Shown one piece after another: positions 27,829 to 36,814 of a DNA stretch of 64,000 nucleotides. Made by a program: the position numbers and the translations under genes. Position 1 is the stretch's first letter; each line of letters starts with the position of its first letter. Under the pieces are notes generated by a model. The model ran no database searches. It worked only from the letters and a program-made list of their open reading frames with translations, and was not told the DNA's origin. Origin of the DNA: CAZGOM01 sp964542875 (GTDB lineage: Bacteria > Planctomycetota > Phycisphaerae > Phycisphaerales > Phycisphaeraceae); the NCBI GenBank assembly GCA_964542875.1, contig CAZIWA010000008.1:13975-77974 (forward strand). Reading direction: 5' to 3'.

Positions 27829-30615
27829 TCACGCACCCCGGCCACTCACATTCCTCAAAACCGCATTCAATAGCACATCCCGATTAATAGGCTTGGTGAC
27901 AAAGTCATCACAACCGGCCTGAAGGCATTTGTCGCGGTCGGTCGCCATCGCATGCGCAGTCAACGCCACGATCCTCGTCGTCACGTTCTGTTCACGCAGA
28001 AGCCGGGTCGCTCCATAGCCATCCAGCTCCGGCATCTGCATATCCATCAGCACAACGTCAGGCGGCTTCCCTTGTGCGATGGCATCCAGCAAATGCTTTA
28101 CGGCGGCGGTCCCCGTCCCCACAATCGCAACCTCTGCACCCGCACGCGTAAGCAGATACCCGATCAGTTTCTGATTATCGATGCCGTCTTCAGCCAGCAA
28201 AATCGAAATGCCCTCAAGAGGCTTGGCTTTGCTGGTGGCCGTGGTCGCTTTCGCCTCCTGAACCGGATTGCTCTCTGCCAGCGCCGCAGCGTTGATCGGC
28301 TCGTTTTCCATTTTCACGTCTTTCAGCGGCCCAGTCGGCAGCGTCAGGCTGAAGGTGCTTCCCTTGCCTGGTTCGCTCACAAACGTAAGCCCCCCGCCCA
28401 GCAGTTCCGCCAGCCTGCGTGAAATCGTCAGCCCCAGCCCCGTCCCGCCAAAGCGCCGGGTTGTCGAGGTGTCCGCCTGGGTAAACGGGCGAAAGAGCCC
28501 TTTGCATTCGGCTTCGGAGATGCCCACGCCGGTGTCGACCACATCAATCCGGATGCGCCCCTGCCCATCGCCAGGCTCATTAATGAGCGACACATTGATC
28601 GTCACGGAGCCCCGCTCCGTGAATTTCACGGCGTTGCTCACCAGGTTGCTGATGATCTGTCGCAGCCTGAACGGATCACTGGTGATCACTGCCGGAATCG
28701 GCGTCAGGTAAACCGCTCCAAGCGCCAGTTTCTTTTCATCGGCCCGCTGCTGGCTGGCATTTATGGCCTCGGCAAGAATCTGTCCCACCGGAGCCGCGAC
28801 ATGCTCGATGGTCATCTTGTCCGCTTCGATCTTTGAGATGTCCAGGATGTCATTGATGATCGCCAGCAGGTGGTGCCCGTTGCGGACGATCGAATTGGCG
28901 TAGTTGTTGCGCTGTGATGGCGAGGTGCTCGCGTCATTCAGCAGTTCGGCAAAGCCCAGGATCGCCGTCATCGGTGTCCGGATCTCGTGCGACATGTTCG
29001 CCAGAAACTGCGACTTCGCCTGGTTCGCCGTTTGCGCCGCATCCCGTGCCTGCCGAAGCGCCTCGGTCAGTTGCCTGCTTTCGGTGACGTCGCTTTCGAT
29101 CGCCATGAAGTTTTGCAGGCGTCCATCGGCGTCGAAAATCGGCTGCACTTCGATATCCACCCAATACGGCTTGCGGCTCTTGTCGTAGTTGAGGGTTTGA
29201 ACGTGGAACCCGCGCCCGGCTTGGATTTGCTCCCGCATCAGCGCCGTCGTCGTCGGGTCCGTGTCGGGGCCTTGCAGAAGATGGCCGGGTATTTTGCCTG
29301 CCGCCTCGGCGGGCGTATATCCGGTCTGCCTCGTAAAACCCTCGTTGACCCACTCGATCTTGCCTTTAGGATCGGTGATGATGACCATGTTGTCGGTACG
29401 CGCCGCCACCAGCGCCAGCTTGCGCGATTCCGCCTCCCGCTCGCGCAGCAACCGGTGCGAAAGCTCGATCGCTTCCAGCGCCTGGTTGATCGCATCCGCA
29501 AGGCTCGCCAGTTCGTCGTTGCCGTCCTTGCGCACGCGCCCATTGAACTCCACGGTCTTGCCGATGCGCTGGATATCCTCCTCCAGGCCCAGCAATCGTG
29601 AGAGCACAAGCCGGTCAAGCAGCACATACGTCACGATCCCAAACGCGGCGCCGCACACCAGGAGCGACATTGTGAAAAACGTAAGACTCTGGCTCCCGCG
29701 GGTGACGATGTTCCTGAACACCTCAATGCGCAGCACCATCAGGGGCTGGCCCGACAGGTCATGGAAAAGCGTCTCCCCGATCATCACATTGGCGTCCATC
29801 GGCGTCGCGATGACTGTCCCCTCCGGGCTGGCATAGAGACGCTTGAGCCGTTGCGCTTCCTGGGAATCCGGCATCTTTGCCTCATCCGCGGGCAACCCGG
29901 CAACAGGCGTGGCAAATATTTTGATGTGCGTCCTGGCGGACAACTCATCCAGTTCCGCCTGATCAAACCGACGCAGGAAAACAACGCGCCCAACCGGAGT
30001 GCCGACCATGCTCGACGGAAGCACCGGCCGCGACGCCACAAGAAACATCTGCCCGTCAATCCGGATGATGCCCGCGCAAGTCGGCATGCTGCACCCCGGC
30101 GGATCAAGCATCACCAGCCGATCATCGTCATACGCGTCCCCGTCGTCGGACGTATCAAGTGCTTTCAGCTCCGCCCCCGCCGCAGGGTTAAGCACATGGC
30201 CCGGCAGCATGGCTTCCAGCATCGCCTTGCTTCTAAGCGGATTATCCGTCCCCGCCTTTCGGTCAAACTCCCGTGCGATCAGCGGCTGCCCCTTGAGATC
30301 AACCACGATCAACGCATCGATCCGCAGCGAAATCGCAGTGCTGATCGACACGTTCGACTGCACAAACCGCGGATCCGGCTTTTGGATGTACCCATACATG
30401 TCATCCCAAAACCCCCAGTCCCCCGACTTTTCCACCAGCCCCACGATGTCTCGGATCAACGCCTCCCGCACCCGCTGTACATCCACCCGCAGCGACTCGG
30501 ACTCCAGCGCCTCAAACCCCTTCATCACGGTTGCGTTCGCCAGCGCGTAGATACCCGCAAACAGCATCGCCAGCGTAATCAGGAGCGCCAAAAGGATTTT
30601 TCGGCGAAGCGGCAT
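27829..30615 (-). CDS. Hybrid sensor histidine kinase (CHASE4-PAS-HisKA-HATPase-REC)
   Basis: A 928-residue membrane kinase. TM1 is about 8-28 and TM2 about 312-335, enclosing a CHASE4-type periplasmic sensor (KSGDWGFWDDMYGY, residues 63-76) with an unusual Cys-X4-Cys at 175/180. HAMP-like linker about 336-390, PAS about 400-515 (NMVIITDPKGKIEWVN), HisKA with phospho-accepting His543 in MSHEIRTPM, HATPase with DTGVGIS and GGTGLGLTIS (N, G1 and G2 boxes), then a fused receiver at 803-925 with phospho-acceptor Asp858 and Lys908. All catalytic motifs are intact. The fused receiver suggests phosphorelay to a histidine phosphotransfer protein encoded elsewhere. No partner lies adjacent; its ligand may be a glycan product given the surroundings, but that is inference. 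Confidence 0.93.
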   Translation of the reverse strand: MPLRRKILLALLITLAMLFAGIYALANATVMKGFEALESESLRVDVQRVREALIRDIVGLVEKSGDWGFWDDMYGYIQKPDPRFVQSNVSISTAISLRIDALIVVDLKGQPLIAREFDRKAGTDNPLRSKAMLEAMLPGHVLNPAAGAELKALDTSDDGDAYDDDRLVMLDPPGCSMPTCAGIIRIDGQMFLVASRPVLPSSMVGTPVGRVVFLRRFDQAELDELSARTHIKIFATPVAGLPADEAKMPDSQEAQRLKRLYASPEGTVIATPMDANVMIGETLFHDLSGQPLMVLRIEVFRNIVTRGSQSLTFFTMSLLVCGAAFGIVTYVLLDRLVLSRLLGLEEDIQRIGKTVEFNGRVRKDGNDELASLADAINQALEAIELSHRLLREREAESRKLALVAARTDNMVIITDPKGKIEWVNEGFTRQTGYTPAEAAGKIPGHLLQGPDTDPTTTALMREQIQAGRGFHVQTLNYDKSRKPYWVDIEVQPIFDADGRLQNFMAIESDVTESRQLTEALRQARDAAQTANQAKSQFLANMSHEIRTPMTAILGFAELLNDASTSPSQRNNYANSIVRNGHHLLAIINDILDISKIEADKMTIEHVAAPVGQILAEAINASQQRADEKKLALGAVYLTPIPAVITSDPFRLRQIISNLVSNAVKFTERGSVTINVSLINEPGDGQGRIRIDVVDTGVGISEAECKGLFRPFTQADTSTTRRFGGTGLGLTISRRLAELLGGGLTFVSEPGKGSTFSLTLPTGPLKDVKMENEPINAAALAESNPVQEAKATTATSKAKPLEGISILLAEDGIDNQKLIGYLLTRAGAEVAIVGTGTAAVKHLLDAIAQGKPPDVVLMDMQMPELDGYGATRLLREQNVTTRIVALTAHAMATDRDKCLQAGCDDFVTKPINRDVLLNAVLRNVSGRGA

Positions 30616-30864
30616 TTGATGCGATCACCCTGTCGGAATAAGGAAAGGATAGGAGTTCCGCAAGAGCACTCTAACAAGATCATAGGCAAACAGATAGCTT
30701 AGGTTTGAGTCTTCACAATCACACCGCGCCAACAAGAAATGCGGATAGATCCCGCCCCGCCGGGATCGTCCTTTTAAGCTTGATTTATAGGCTTTAATTC
30801 CACCATCGCCACTGTTGACACATCAAGACACAATCATTCAGGTGATACCCCGGACACCACTCCC

Positions 30865-32376
30865 TTAAATCCCCGCGCACTTGGCATTCTGCGCCTTAAA
30901 CGCATACAGCTTCGCGTTCTTCAGATGAAACCTGAACCGCACCTTTCCGGTGTGTCTCACAAACGTCTCAAACCGAGACTTGAACTCCACCGTCGCCCGC
31001 AGATGGTCTCCGGTGATCGGCACGCAATCCGCCGCCGCGCATCCGGGAAGCGGCTGGCCGTCCTCCGTCAAAATCTCCATCCGCGCCTCACCGTTACGCG
31101 CATCCACATTCAGCATCGGCCACGTCGCCCACCGCACATCAAACGGCTTGGTGGTGATCGTCCCGCCCTCCGGCCCGCCGGCCCAACAGCCAAACCCATC
31201 GCGCCGGATCGTCCCTGTGGACATCGCCCCCGTCCCCCGCTGCCAGTGCTCCGTATCCTTCCCCCCATACCAGAACCGCAGCCGATCCCCCTCCGCAAAC
31301 GGCGGATTCGTCGTGATCAACGTATGCCCCGCGTCCCAGCTCCCCGCCGGCCCACGTGGGATAAACGCCTGCCTCCCCCCAACCCGACGCCAGTTCACCA
31401 GATCCGTGCTCAACGCCAGATGCATGTCCAGCGGCCCGCGCAGCATATCCCCCGCCATGTAAAACAACTCCACAAAACCCAGGTACGCATGCCCGTAAGG
31501 CACAATGTACATCATGTAAAGCTGCGTCTCTTTCGGGTCCTGCTCGTCGGCATCCAGAATGTCCAGCATCGGCGTCCAGTGCACCAGGTCACGGCTCATC
31601 GCCAGCGCCACATGCCGCTTGTTGGGCAAATCCAATCCCTTGGGCCTCCACCGCGTCACGATCCGCGTCCGCTGCGCCGAACGGCTCGTGCACAAAAAGC
31701 ACTGCCGGATCGGGTCCCACATCAGGCAATGCGCATCCCCGTCCAGCGGCAGCGTAGGCGGAAAATGCGCCGTCCAATCCAACCCGTCCTCACTGTGCAT
31801 CTGCGTGATGCCCATCTTGTAGATCGGATCGTCAAAGCTGGAATAGATCGACCCCACCAGCCCCCCCGGCCACTGCCCGGAAAAGTCCGGCATCACCGTG
31901 CTCAAGTGGTCCGTCCGCACCGGCCCCACCGTCACGTTCACCATGTTGTTGTCCCAGCCGCCCCTGTAATACACCTGCCCCAGGTTCGGCTTCTCCCAAG
32001 TAATCCCATCCTTGCTCGTGGCGAAACAAATCGTCGATCCCTCCGCCCGCACCGGCCGCGTCCCCGGCCCCGCCGCCGGGTCCGCCACCAGCGCCAGCTC
32101 CCGGTTGCACGTGTTGTACCACGCCGCATACTCCCCCTTTTGCCGGTCCCAAAGCACGCTGGCCACCACAGGGTCCTGCGCCACCGGCCGCGTCCTGGCC
32201 CCGTCTCCCCCCTCCCACGGCTTGAGTAATTCCAACACCGGCCCCGCATGCTTCTCCAGCGGACAAAACACCCGCTCCACCCCCTCCTGGCTCTCCACCA
32301 GCGCGTCATCCACGCATAAAAACAAATCCGGCTCGGCGTAAAACGGGTACGTAAACCGCAAGTCCTTGTGTGCCAT
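30865..32376 (-). CDS. Five-bladed beta-propeller hydrolase-like protein (GH32/GH43-like)
   Basis: A 503-residue protein with repeated propeller-blade motifs: ICFATSKDGITWEKPN, MHSEDGLDWTAHF, ALAMSRDLVHWTP and LALSTDLVNWRRVG, the Ser-x-Asp-x-x-x-Trp pattern typical of GH32/GH43/GH130-like propellers. The C-terminal 130 residues are a beta-sandwich ending VRFRFHLKNAKLYAFK. The ATG at 32376 is preferred over one at 32391 because GAAGGG lies seven bases ahead. No signal peptide, so probably cytoplasmic. A paralogue with the same end motif lies at 62049-63563. Operator-like site D is 30-55 bases upstream, linking it to the ATAAACTAG regulon. Substrate and even hydrolase status remain uncertain because the catalytic acids could not be fixed by eye. 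Confidence 0.75.
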   Translation of the reverse strand: MAHKDLRFTYPFYAEPDLFLCVDDALVESQEGVERVFCPLEKHAGPVLELLKPWEGGDGARTRPVAQDPVVASVLWDRQKGEYAAWYNTCNRELALVADPAAGPGTRPVRAEGSTICFATSKDGITWEKPNLGQVYYRGGWDNNMVNVTVGPVRTDHLSTVMPDFSGQWPGGLVGSIYSSFDDPIYKMGITQMHSEDGLDWTAHFPPTLPLDGDAHCLMWDPIRQCFLCTSRSAQRTRIVTRWRPKGLDLPNKRHVALAMSRDLVHWTPMLDILDADEQDPKETQLYMMYIVPYGHAYLGFVELFYMAGDMLRGPLDMHLALSTDLVNWRRVGGRQAFIPRGPAGSWDAGHTLITTNPPFAEGDRLRFWYGGKDTEHWQRGTGAMSTGTIRRDGFGCWAGGPEGGTITTKPFDVRWATWPMLNVDARNGEARMEILTEDGQPLPGCAAADCVPITGDHLRATVEFKSRFETFVRHTGKVRFRFHLKNAKLYAFKAQNAKCAGI

Positions 32377-32408
32377 TCCTCTGCCCTTCATGAATTACAT
32401 GCGTGAAA

Positions 32409-32430
32409 ATATAAACTATATTATTTTATC
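32409..32430. promoter_or_regulatory. Operator-like site D
   Basis: ATAAACTATATTATTTTAT at 32411-32429: ATAAA and TTTAT arms with nine-base spacing, the same spacing as site B. It lies 35 bases upstream of the propeller protein start, in an otherwise gene-free 196-base gap between two minus-strand genes. Confidence 0.5.
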
Positions 32431-32572
32431 GCCCGCCGCAAACCTCATTTCTCACGCACTCGTTCAGAACCCGACTCTCTTAAAAACGCTTGCACGCGCC
32501 CACGTCAACGCCGTCCAACCCGTAAAGCCCCAACTCCCTCTGACCAGACCCCAGCCCCATCTTCAACTTGTC

Positions 32573-33967
32573 TTAATACGCCCGCTCCGGCAGCCTCCGC
32601 CCGATCTCCTCCACCCGATACCCCATCCCCGGCCCATGAATCGACGCGAGATCGATCGTCCCGCCCCGCCGGTCGTACAGCCCCGCATGCACCGCTCCCT
32701 CAGGCCGCGATACATCCGGGTAATACTGCGCCGCATTGCACTCCAGCCCCATCACTGTCCCGGCATGCCCCGCCAGCAGCGCATGGGGCACCATCGCCAG
32801 CATTGGGTTGGTCAGGTCCTGCACCATGATCTCCATGCCATGCGCCCGCGCCCAGCACAGGCTTAGCAATGCCCCCGTCAGCGTCTTGCACGTTTTGAGC
32901 GCCACGCCCGTCCATCCCAGCGATCTCCCCAGCCTCACCGCGCGCCAGTCGTGCGCGCTCTCATCCAGAAAAATCGGCTTCCGCGCCGCCACGCTGAACA
33001 CATCGATCGGGTGCTCTTCCAGTTCATACCCAAACGGCTGCTCCACATACAACAGCCTCCGGTACGTGTCCGGCGCTTCATCGCGCAGCCGGTCCAGCGT
33101 CACATTCACCGCCTCCGGGCTCGGGCTGCAGCAATTAAAGTCCGCGCTCAGCCACTCCACATCCTGCGCCCGGGCGATCTCTCCCACCGCCGCCATCCGC
33201 GCAAAGTCCCACGCCGGATCATTGCCCCGCAGCTTCACCTTCAGGCCCTTGAGCCCATCGCGTGCGATCCACTCTTGGAGCGTCACCGGGTGCCCGTCTT
33301 GCGGCATCTCTCCCGTCCCCTCCCCCATGCGAAGCGGGTCCAATCCCCCCACCAGATGCCACACAAACAGCTTCTGCTTAAACCCCTTGAAAAAGTCCTT
33401 CGGGTACTTCCCCTTAAACGAAACACCTTTCCCCGCCTCCAGATAGCTCGCCAGGTCCCGATCCATGAACTCCGGCCCAAACGTCTCAAACGTCGGCGCA
33501 CCCAACAGCTTCCCAAACGCGTCGTGCATCGCGATATCAAACGCTGAATTGCACACCAGCCCGGCCAGTTGTGTCAGTTTCACCTTGCTTCCATCCGCCC
33601 GGCTCAGCCCCGTGTCAAACCCCTCGCTCAGCCCCGGCAGCACTTCCCGGTTGAACCGTTCCCCCACTGTGATCGGGTGCCCAGCCTCCGCCTGCCCCTC
33701 CCACGCCCGGGCCAGCAACCCGCAAAACCGCTCCATCGCCCGCGACCGCCCCACAAAGTCCACCGCCTCTGGCCAAGCCCACCCCGCGCTCAACGGCGTC
33801 TCCCCCCATCCCTCAGCCCGCTTCCCATTCCCACCCTCCACCGTCATCTTCACCCGCACGCACGTGATCGTCCGTATCACCTGCGCGCCAAACTTCAGCG
33901 GCATCCGAAACGCCACCGGCAGCAGATACACCTCACACCCCACTGGTCGAATCGCACAACCCACCAT
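32573..33967 (-). CDS. Enolase-superfamily enzyme (mandelate racemase/muconate lactonizing type)
   Basis: A 464-residue protein. The ATG at 33967 is supported by AAGGA seven bases upstream; an in-frame extension to 34141 would run through the promoter and operator and into the divergent gene. Enolase-superfamily motifs are visible in order: GLKGLKVKLRG (barrel lysine strand), WLSADFNCC (first metal aspartate), LLYVEQPFG (second metal glutamate), PIFLDESAHD (third metal ligand) and GVALKTCKTLTGAL. Members abstract a proton next to a carboxylate, as in sugar-acid dehydratases and epimerases, which fits uronate or aldonate breakdown. It shares the operator region (site C) with the divergent Gfo/Idh gene, so the two enzymes are probably co-expressed. 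Confidence 0.85.
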   Translation of the reverse strand: MVGCAIRPVGCEVYLLPVAFRMPLKFGAQVIRTITCVRVKMTVEGGNGKRAEGWGETPLSAGWAWPEAVDFVGRSRAMERFCGLLARAWEGQAEAGHPITVGERFNREVLPGLSEGFDTGLSRADGSKVKLTQLAGLVCNSAFDIAMHDAFGKLLGAPTFETFGPEFMDRDLASYLEAGKGVSFKGKYPKDFFKGFKQKLFVWHLVGGLDPLRMGEGTGEMPQDGHPVTLQEWIARDGLKGLKVKLRGNDPAWDFARMAAVGEIARAQDVEWLSADFNCCSPSPEAVNVTLDRLRDEAPDTYRRLLYVEQPFGYELEEHPIDVFSVAARKPIFLDESAHDWRAVRLGRSLGWTGVALKTCKTLTGALLSLCWARAHGMEIMVQDLTNPMLAMVPHALLAGHAGTVMGLECNAAQYYPDVSRPEGAVHAGLYDRRGGTIDLASIHGPGMGYRVEEIGRRLPERAY

Positions 33968-33994
33968 ATCTTTGTCCTTGTTAAACTCTCGCAG

Positions 33995-34013
33995 ATATAA
34001 ACTAGCTTTATCA
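33995..34013. promoter_or_regulatory. Operator-like site C
   Basis: ATAAA-CTAGC-TTTAT at 33997-34011, a clean inverted repeat in the 75-base divergent region between the enolase-type gene (28 bases before its ATG) and the Gfo/Idh gene (about 30 bases before its ATG). One bound regulator could shut both promoters. Confidence 0.6.
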
Positions 34014-34042
34014 CCAGACTTCAGCACAAGCTTAACCACTCC

Positions 34043-35224
34043 ATGCAAAATAAACTCAACACACTCCTCATCGGCACCGGCGCCATCGCCCAGCTCATGC
34101 ACCTGCCCAACCTCGCCGCAAACCCGCGTGTGAATCTCCACACCCTCTGCGATTTAAACACCCAATCCCTGCAAGACCTCCAGACCAGATTCGGCGCCCG
34201 GCACATCAGCACGGACTGGGCTCAGGCCGTCGCCGATCCGGAAATTCAGCTCGTCGTCCTCGCCACCACGGAAAAGCTCCGCAGGCCCGTCATTGAGCTC
34301 TGCGCAAAGCTTGGCAAACCCATTTACGTTGAAAAGCCTCTCGCCCAATCCCTCTCGGAAATGTACCTCATCCAGAAGGCGGTCAATCAATCCGGCATCC
34401 CCTTCTGCGTCGGGCACAACCGCCGCTCCTCCCCCGCCATGCAGCACGCCCACGCCATCTTCACCCGGCACATGGCCGACCCCAAACCCTCCCCCTGGCG
34501 CTGGAACCGCGAGACCGATCTGCCAAACCTCCCCGAAGCCTCCGCCCCCGGCATCGCCGTCCGTATCAACGACGATTGGCGGTCCTGGAAAGCCTGGGTC
34601 TTTGATAAATCCCAGGCTCCCCACGGCCCCATGCTCTTTGAGATGACCCACTTCACCGACATCTGCAACTGGTTCGTCAACCAGCCCCCCGTCAGCGCCA
34701 CCGCCATCGAAGCCGGCATGCTTAATTCCGGTGTCGTCGTCCGCTACGCCAACCACGGCATGGCCACCATCCAGATGTGCGCCAACGGCACCTTCGGCTA
34801 CACCAAAGAGCTCTACGAAGTCATGGGCCAAGGCGGCATTGTCGTCATCGACCACATGCTCGAAGTCCGCACCGCCGGCATCGAAGGCGCCCCCGCCCAG
34901 ACCAACTTCCCCATGATCAAAGACCGCCACCCCGCCATCGGCACCCAAGGCGGCTTCTCCGGCTGGTTCGCCAAAAAGCAACAAGCCTGCAAGGAAGCCG
35001 GCCAGCAGCAAAACCCGACCCTCCAGTTCACCGCCGAACCCGACAAAGGCCACACCCAGGCCCTCGACCGCTTCATCGATCAAATCCTCGGCCTCGGCCC
35101 CGAAGTCTGCGGCGTCGACAGCGCCGTCTCCGCCACCGAAGTCGCCTTCGCCGCCATCAAAAGCGCCCAGCTCAAACGCGAAGTCACCCTCGCCGAAATC
35201 CGCGCCGACACCCAAAATTCCTGA
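34043..35224 (+). CDS. Gfo/Idh/MocA-family oxidoreductase
   Basis: A 393-residue dehydrogenase starting MQNKLNTLLIGTGAIAQLMH, with the Rossmann motif in the first 20 residues and the catalytic lysine in PIYVEKPLAQSLSE near residue 98. The substrate domain holds GPMLFEMTHFTDICNWF, the glycine/histidine/aspartate stretch of the active site. Divergent from the enolase-superfamily gene with operator-like site C between them. Together they could oxidise and then dehydrate one sugar or uronate, but order and substrate are inferred. No strong ribosome-binding site was seen before the ATG. Confidence 0.9.
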   Translation: MQNKLNTLLIGTGAIAQLMHLPNLAANPRVNLHTLCDLNTQSLQDLQTRFGARHISTDWAQAVADPEIQLVVLATTEKLRRPVIELCAKLGKPIYVEKPLAQSLSEMYLIQKAVNQSGIPFCVGHNRRSSPAMQHAHAIFTRHMADPKPSPWRWNRETDLPNLPEASAPGIAVRINDDWRSWKAWVFDKSQAPHGPMLFEMTHFTDICNWFVNQPPVSATAIEAGMLNSGVVVRYANHGMATIQMCANGTFGYTKELYEVMGQGGIVVIDHMLEVRTAGIEGAPAQTNFPMIKDRHPAIGTQGGFSGWFAKKQQACKEAGQQQNPTLQFTAEPDKGHTQALDRFIDQILGLGPEVCGVDSAVSATEVAFAAIKSAQLKREVTLAEIRADTQNS

Positions 35225-35290
35225 TCGAAACTTCCAAGACCCGACAAGCCGCATGCCATGCTCTCACCCGCATGAGCATGCCTTTCTTAC

Positions 35291-35324
35291 CCCCTCTCCC
35301 TCCTGAGAGAGGGCTGGGGTGAGA
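35291..35324. repeat. REP-like element with CCCTCTC/GAGAGGG arms
   Basis: Complementary arms CCCTCTC and GAGAGGG around a short loop, followed by GCTGGGGTGAGAG. Elements of the form GAGAGGGCTGGGGTGAG are widespread in bacterial intergenic regions; the shorter CTCCCC hairpin at 4523 may be a relative. Confidence 0.5.
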
Positions 35325-35361
35325 GCCAATACGGTTCAATTAAGCCGTTTGCATCCTCTCC

Positions 35362-35490
35362 GTAGTGCTGAAGGCACGGCCCTATTACAGCCAGGGTCGC
35401 AGCGCTTCTGAGCGCGTAGGCCCTGGCACAAAAACCCCTTGGCCGATTCTTCTTTTTCTTCTCCCCAAGCGCTGAAAGCGCGGCCCTATC
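35362..35490. repeat. Three hairpin-GGCCCT units with compensatory stems
   Basis: Unit 1 (35365-35385): GTGCT-GAA-GGCAC then GGCCCTAT. Unit 2 (35401-35424): AGCGCT-TCTG-AGCGC then GTAGGCCCT. Unit 3 (35469-35489): GCGCT-GAA-AGCGC then GGCCCTAT. The stem sequence differs between units 1 and 3 while pairing is kept, as expected of a selected or mobile hairpin. A similar GAAAG hairpin followed by CCCTAC lies at 55605-55622. Confidence 0.55.
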
Positions 35491-35616
35491 ATTCTTCTTC
35501 TGAATCATCTAACAACTGGAAAAAGGCCCCTATTCCAGCGTTGTTGTACCAACCCAACCCCTATGCCCTTTGCCTGCTTTCAGGCATGTAAAAAATTACA
35601 AATCAAAAATTATACA

Positions 35617-36702
35617 TTACAAATTCCCCACCGCCCCCGTCGTCTCCCGCACCACCAGCATCGACGGCACCACCCGATGCACCGGCGTCCGCTTCTTCTT
35701 GCCTGAAAGCGCCTCCGCCAGCACCTCCACCACCAGTTTCCCATAACCCGAAATATCCGAGTCCACCGATGTCAGAGGCGGGTTCATAAACGGCGCAATA
35801 TGCCCCTCGCCCCCATGCCCCACCACACTCACCTGCCCCGGCACTTTAATCCCCCGCTCCCTCAGCGCCCGCAGCACCGCCAGCGCCCCCGTCCACGCCG
35901 CGCAGTACACCGCGGTAAACGGCACATGTGGCCGATCCAGCCAACGGCAAAAGTATTCATACGATCCCGTCATGCTGTTCTCAAAAGGCTTGAGGTTGCA
36001 GTCTACCAGCAGCTCTTCCAGATTCGCTTCCCCCATCGCCGTCATCGCCGCTTGCCACCCCAGCATCCGGCCCGTCCCCGAAGGCGTCGTGGGCTCGCTC
36101 ATGAACGCCAGAATTCGGCGGTGCCCCAGGCCCGCCAAGTGCTCCACCGCCAAGCGGCTCACATCCTGGTCATCGATCCGCACCGAACTCACACCCACCC
36201 CCAGAGGCGGGTCCTGAATCACCACAATCGGCCATCGCGGCCGCTCCAGCGCCGCCAGCAGCGCCTTGGGAAAACTCTCGCTCGTCGGCAGCAGCACCGC
36301 GGCATCGTTTTCCCCCACCGCACGCTTCAGGCTCAGCGCATCCAGCCTGCGATAGCTCACCAGTTCAAACGCCCAGTCCCTCGCCCGCCCCGCATCGATC
36401 ACCGTCCGCGCAAGCTCATCAAACGTCGGCGAAGGATAATCGGGCCGTATCAGTGCAATCCTGTTCTCCGCAGGGTCCGCGTGCTCCGCCACCAGCAGCC
36501 GCTGCTGCCCCGGCAGCCGCAATATCAGCCCTTCACGCCTCAGCCGCTCAGTCGCACGGTCCACCGTCGCCTGCGACACCCCGTACCGCGCCTTCATCTC
36601 GATCACCGAAGGCAGCACATCGCCCGGCTTCATTTTTTTGATCTCAGCGCGCAACGTCTGCGATAGCTGAAAGTGCTTGGTGCTGTCCAGGGTCTTTGGC
36701 AT
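35617..36702 (-). CDS. GntR-family regulator with LacI-type sensor domain
   Basis: A 361-residue regulator. Winged helix-turn-helix about 10-75 (VLPSVIEMKARYGVSQATVDRA), then a LacI-type ligand-binding domain (RIALIRPDYPSPTF, VAVLLPTSES-like strand, VSSVRIDDQDVSRLAVEHLAGLGHRRI, VSVVGHGGEGHIAPFMNPPLTSVDSD), whose last two stretches are classical LacI effector-domain motifs. Upstream at 36799 lies AATCGATATTAG, a copy of the motif found before the hydrolase genes at 36996 and in the 46.1-46.4 kb region, so it probably represses locus 5 and itself. It is divergent from the large hydrolase at 37082. Confidence 0.92.
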   Translation of the reverse strand: MPKTLDSTKHFQLSQTLRAEIKKMKPGDVLPSVIEMKARYGVSQATVDRATERLRREGLILRLPGQQRLLVAEHADPAENRIALIRPDYPSPTFDELARTVIDAGRARDWAFELVSYRRLDALSLKRAVGENDAAVLLPTSESFPKALLAALERPRWPIVVIQDPPLGVGVSSVRIDDQDVSRLAVEHLAGLGHRRILAFMSEPTTPSGTGRMLGWQAAMTAMGEANLEELLVDCNLKPFENSMTGSYEYFCRWLDRPHVPFTAVYCAAWTGALAVLRALRERGIKVPGQVSVVGHGGEGHIAPFMNPPLTSVDSDISGYGKLVVEVLAEALSGKKKRTPVHRVVPSMLVVRETTGAVGNL

Positions 36703-36798
36703 ATCTCCACATCCACATCAAGGCGACAAAATAACCCGGCACCCACCGTCAAAAATCACACCGCCAGGTACAGGAACCGTACCCGGTCAACCGGCTAA

Positions 36799-36814
36799 AA
36801 TCGATATTAGAAAC
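36799..36814. promoter_or_regulatory. Operator-like site S1 (AATCGATATTAGAAAC)
   Basis: Lies about 97 bases upstream of the regulator ATG. It shares ATCGATATTAGA-AC with site S2 and the ATCGATAT core with S3 and S4. Suggests autoregulation of the regulator at 35617. Confidence 0.5.

Larger units (their letters stand above)
35225..35616. other. Gene-free stretch rich in hairpin repeats
   Basis: No coding region was recognised in these 392 bases between the Gfo/Idh gene and the convergent regulator. They hold a CCCTCTC...GAGAGGG element, three short hairpins each followed by GGCCCT, and a TGCCTG-CTTT-CAGGCA hairpin at 35571-35586 followed by an AT-rich run. The arrangement suggests a repeat-bearing intergenic spacer that may also end both transcripts. 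Confidence 0.6.

Noticed and set aside
33968..34141. Longer start for the enolase-superfamily gene
   Set aside because: The extension crosses operator-like site C and the start of the divergent dehydrogenase gene, while the internal ATG at 33967 has a good ribosome-binding site and begins the conserved fold.
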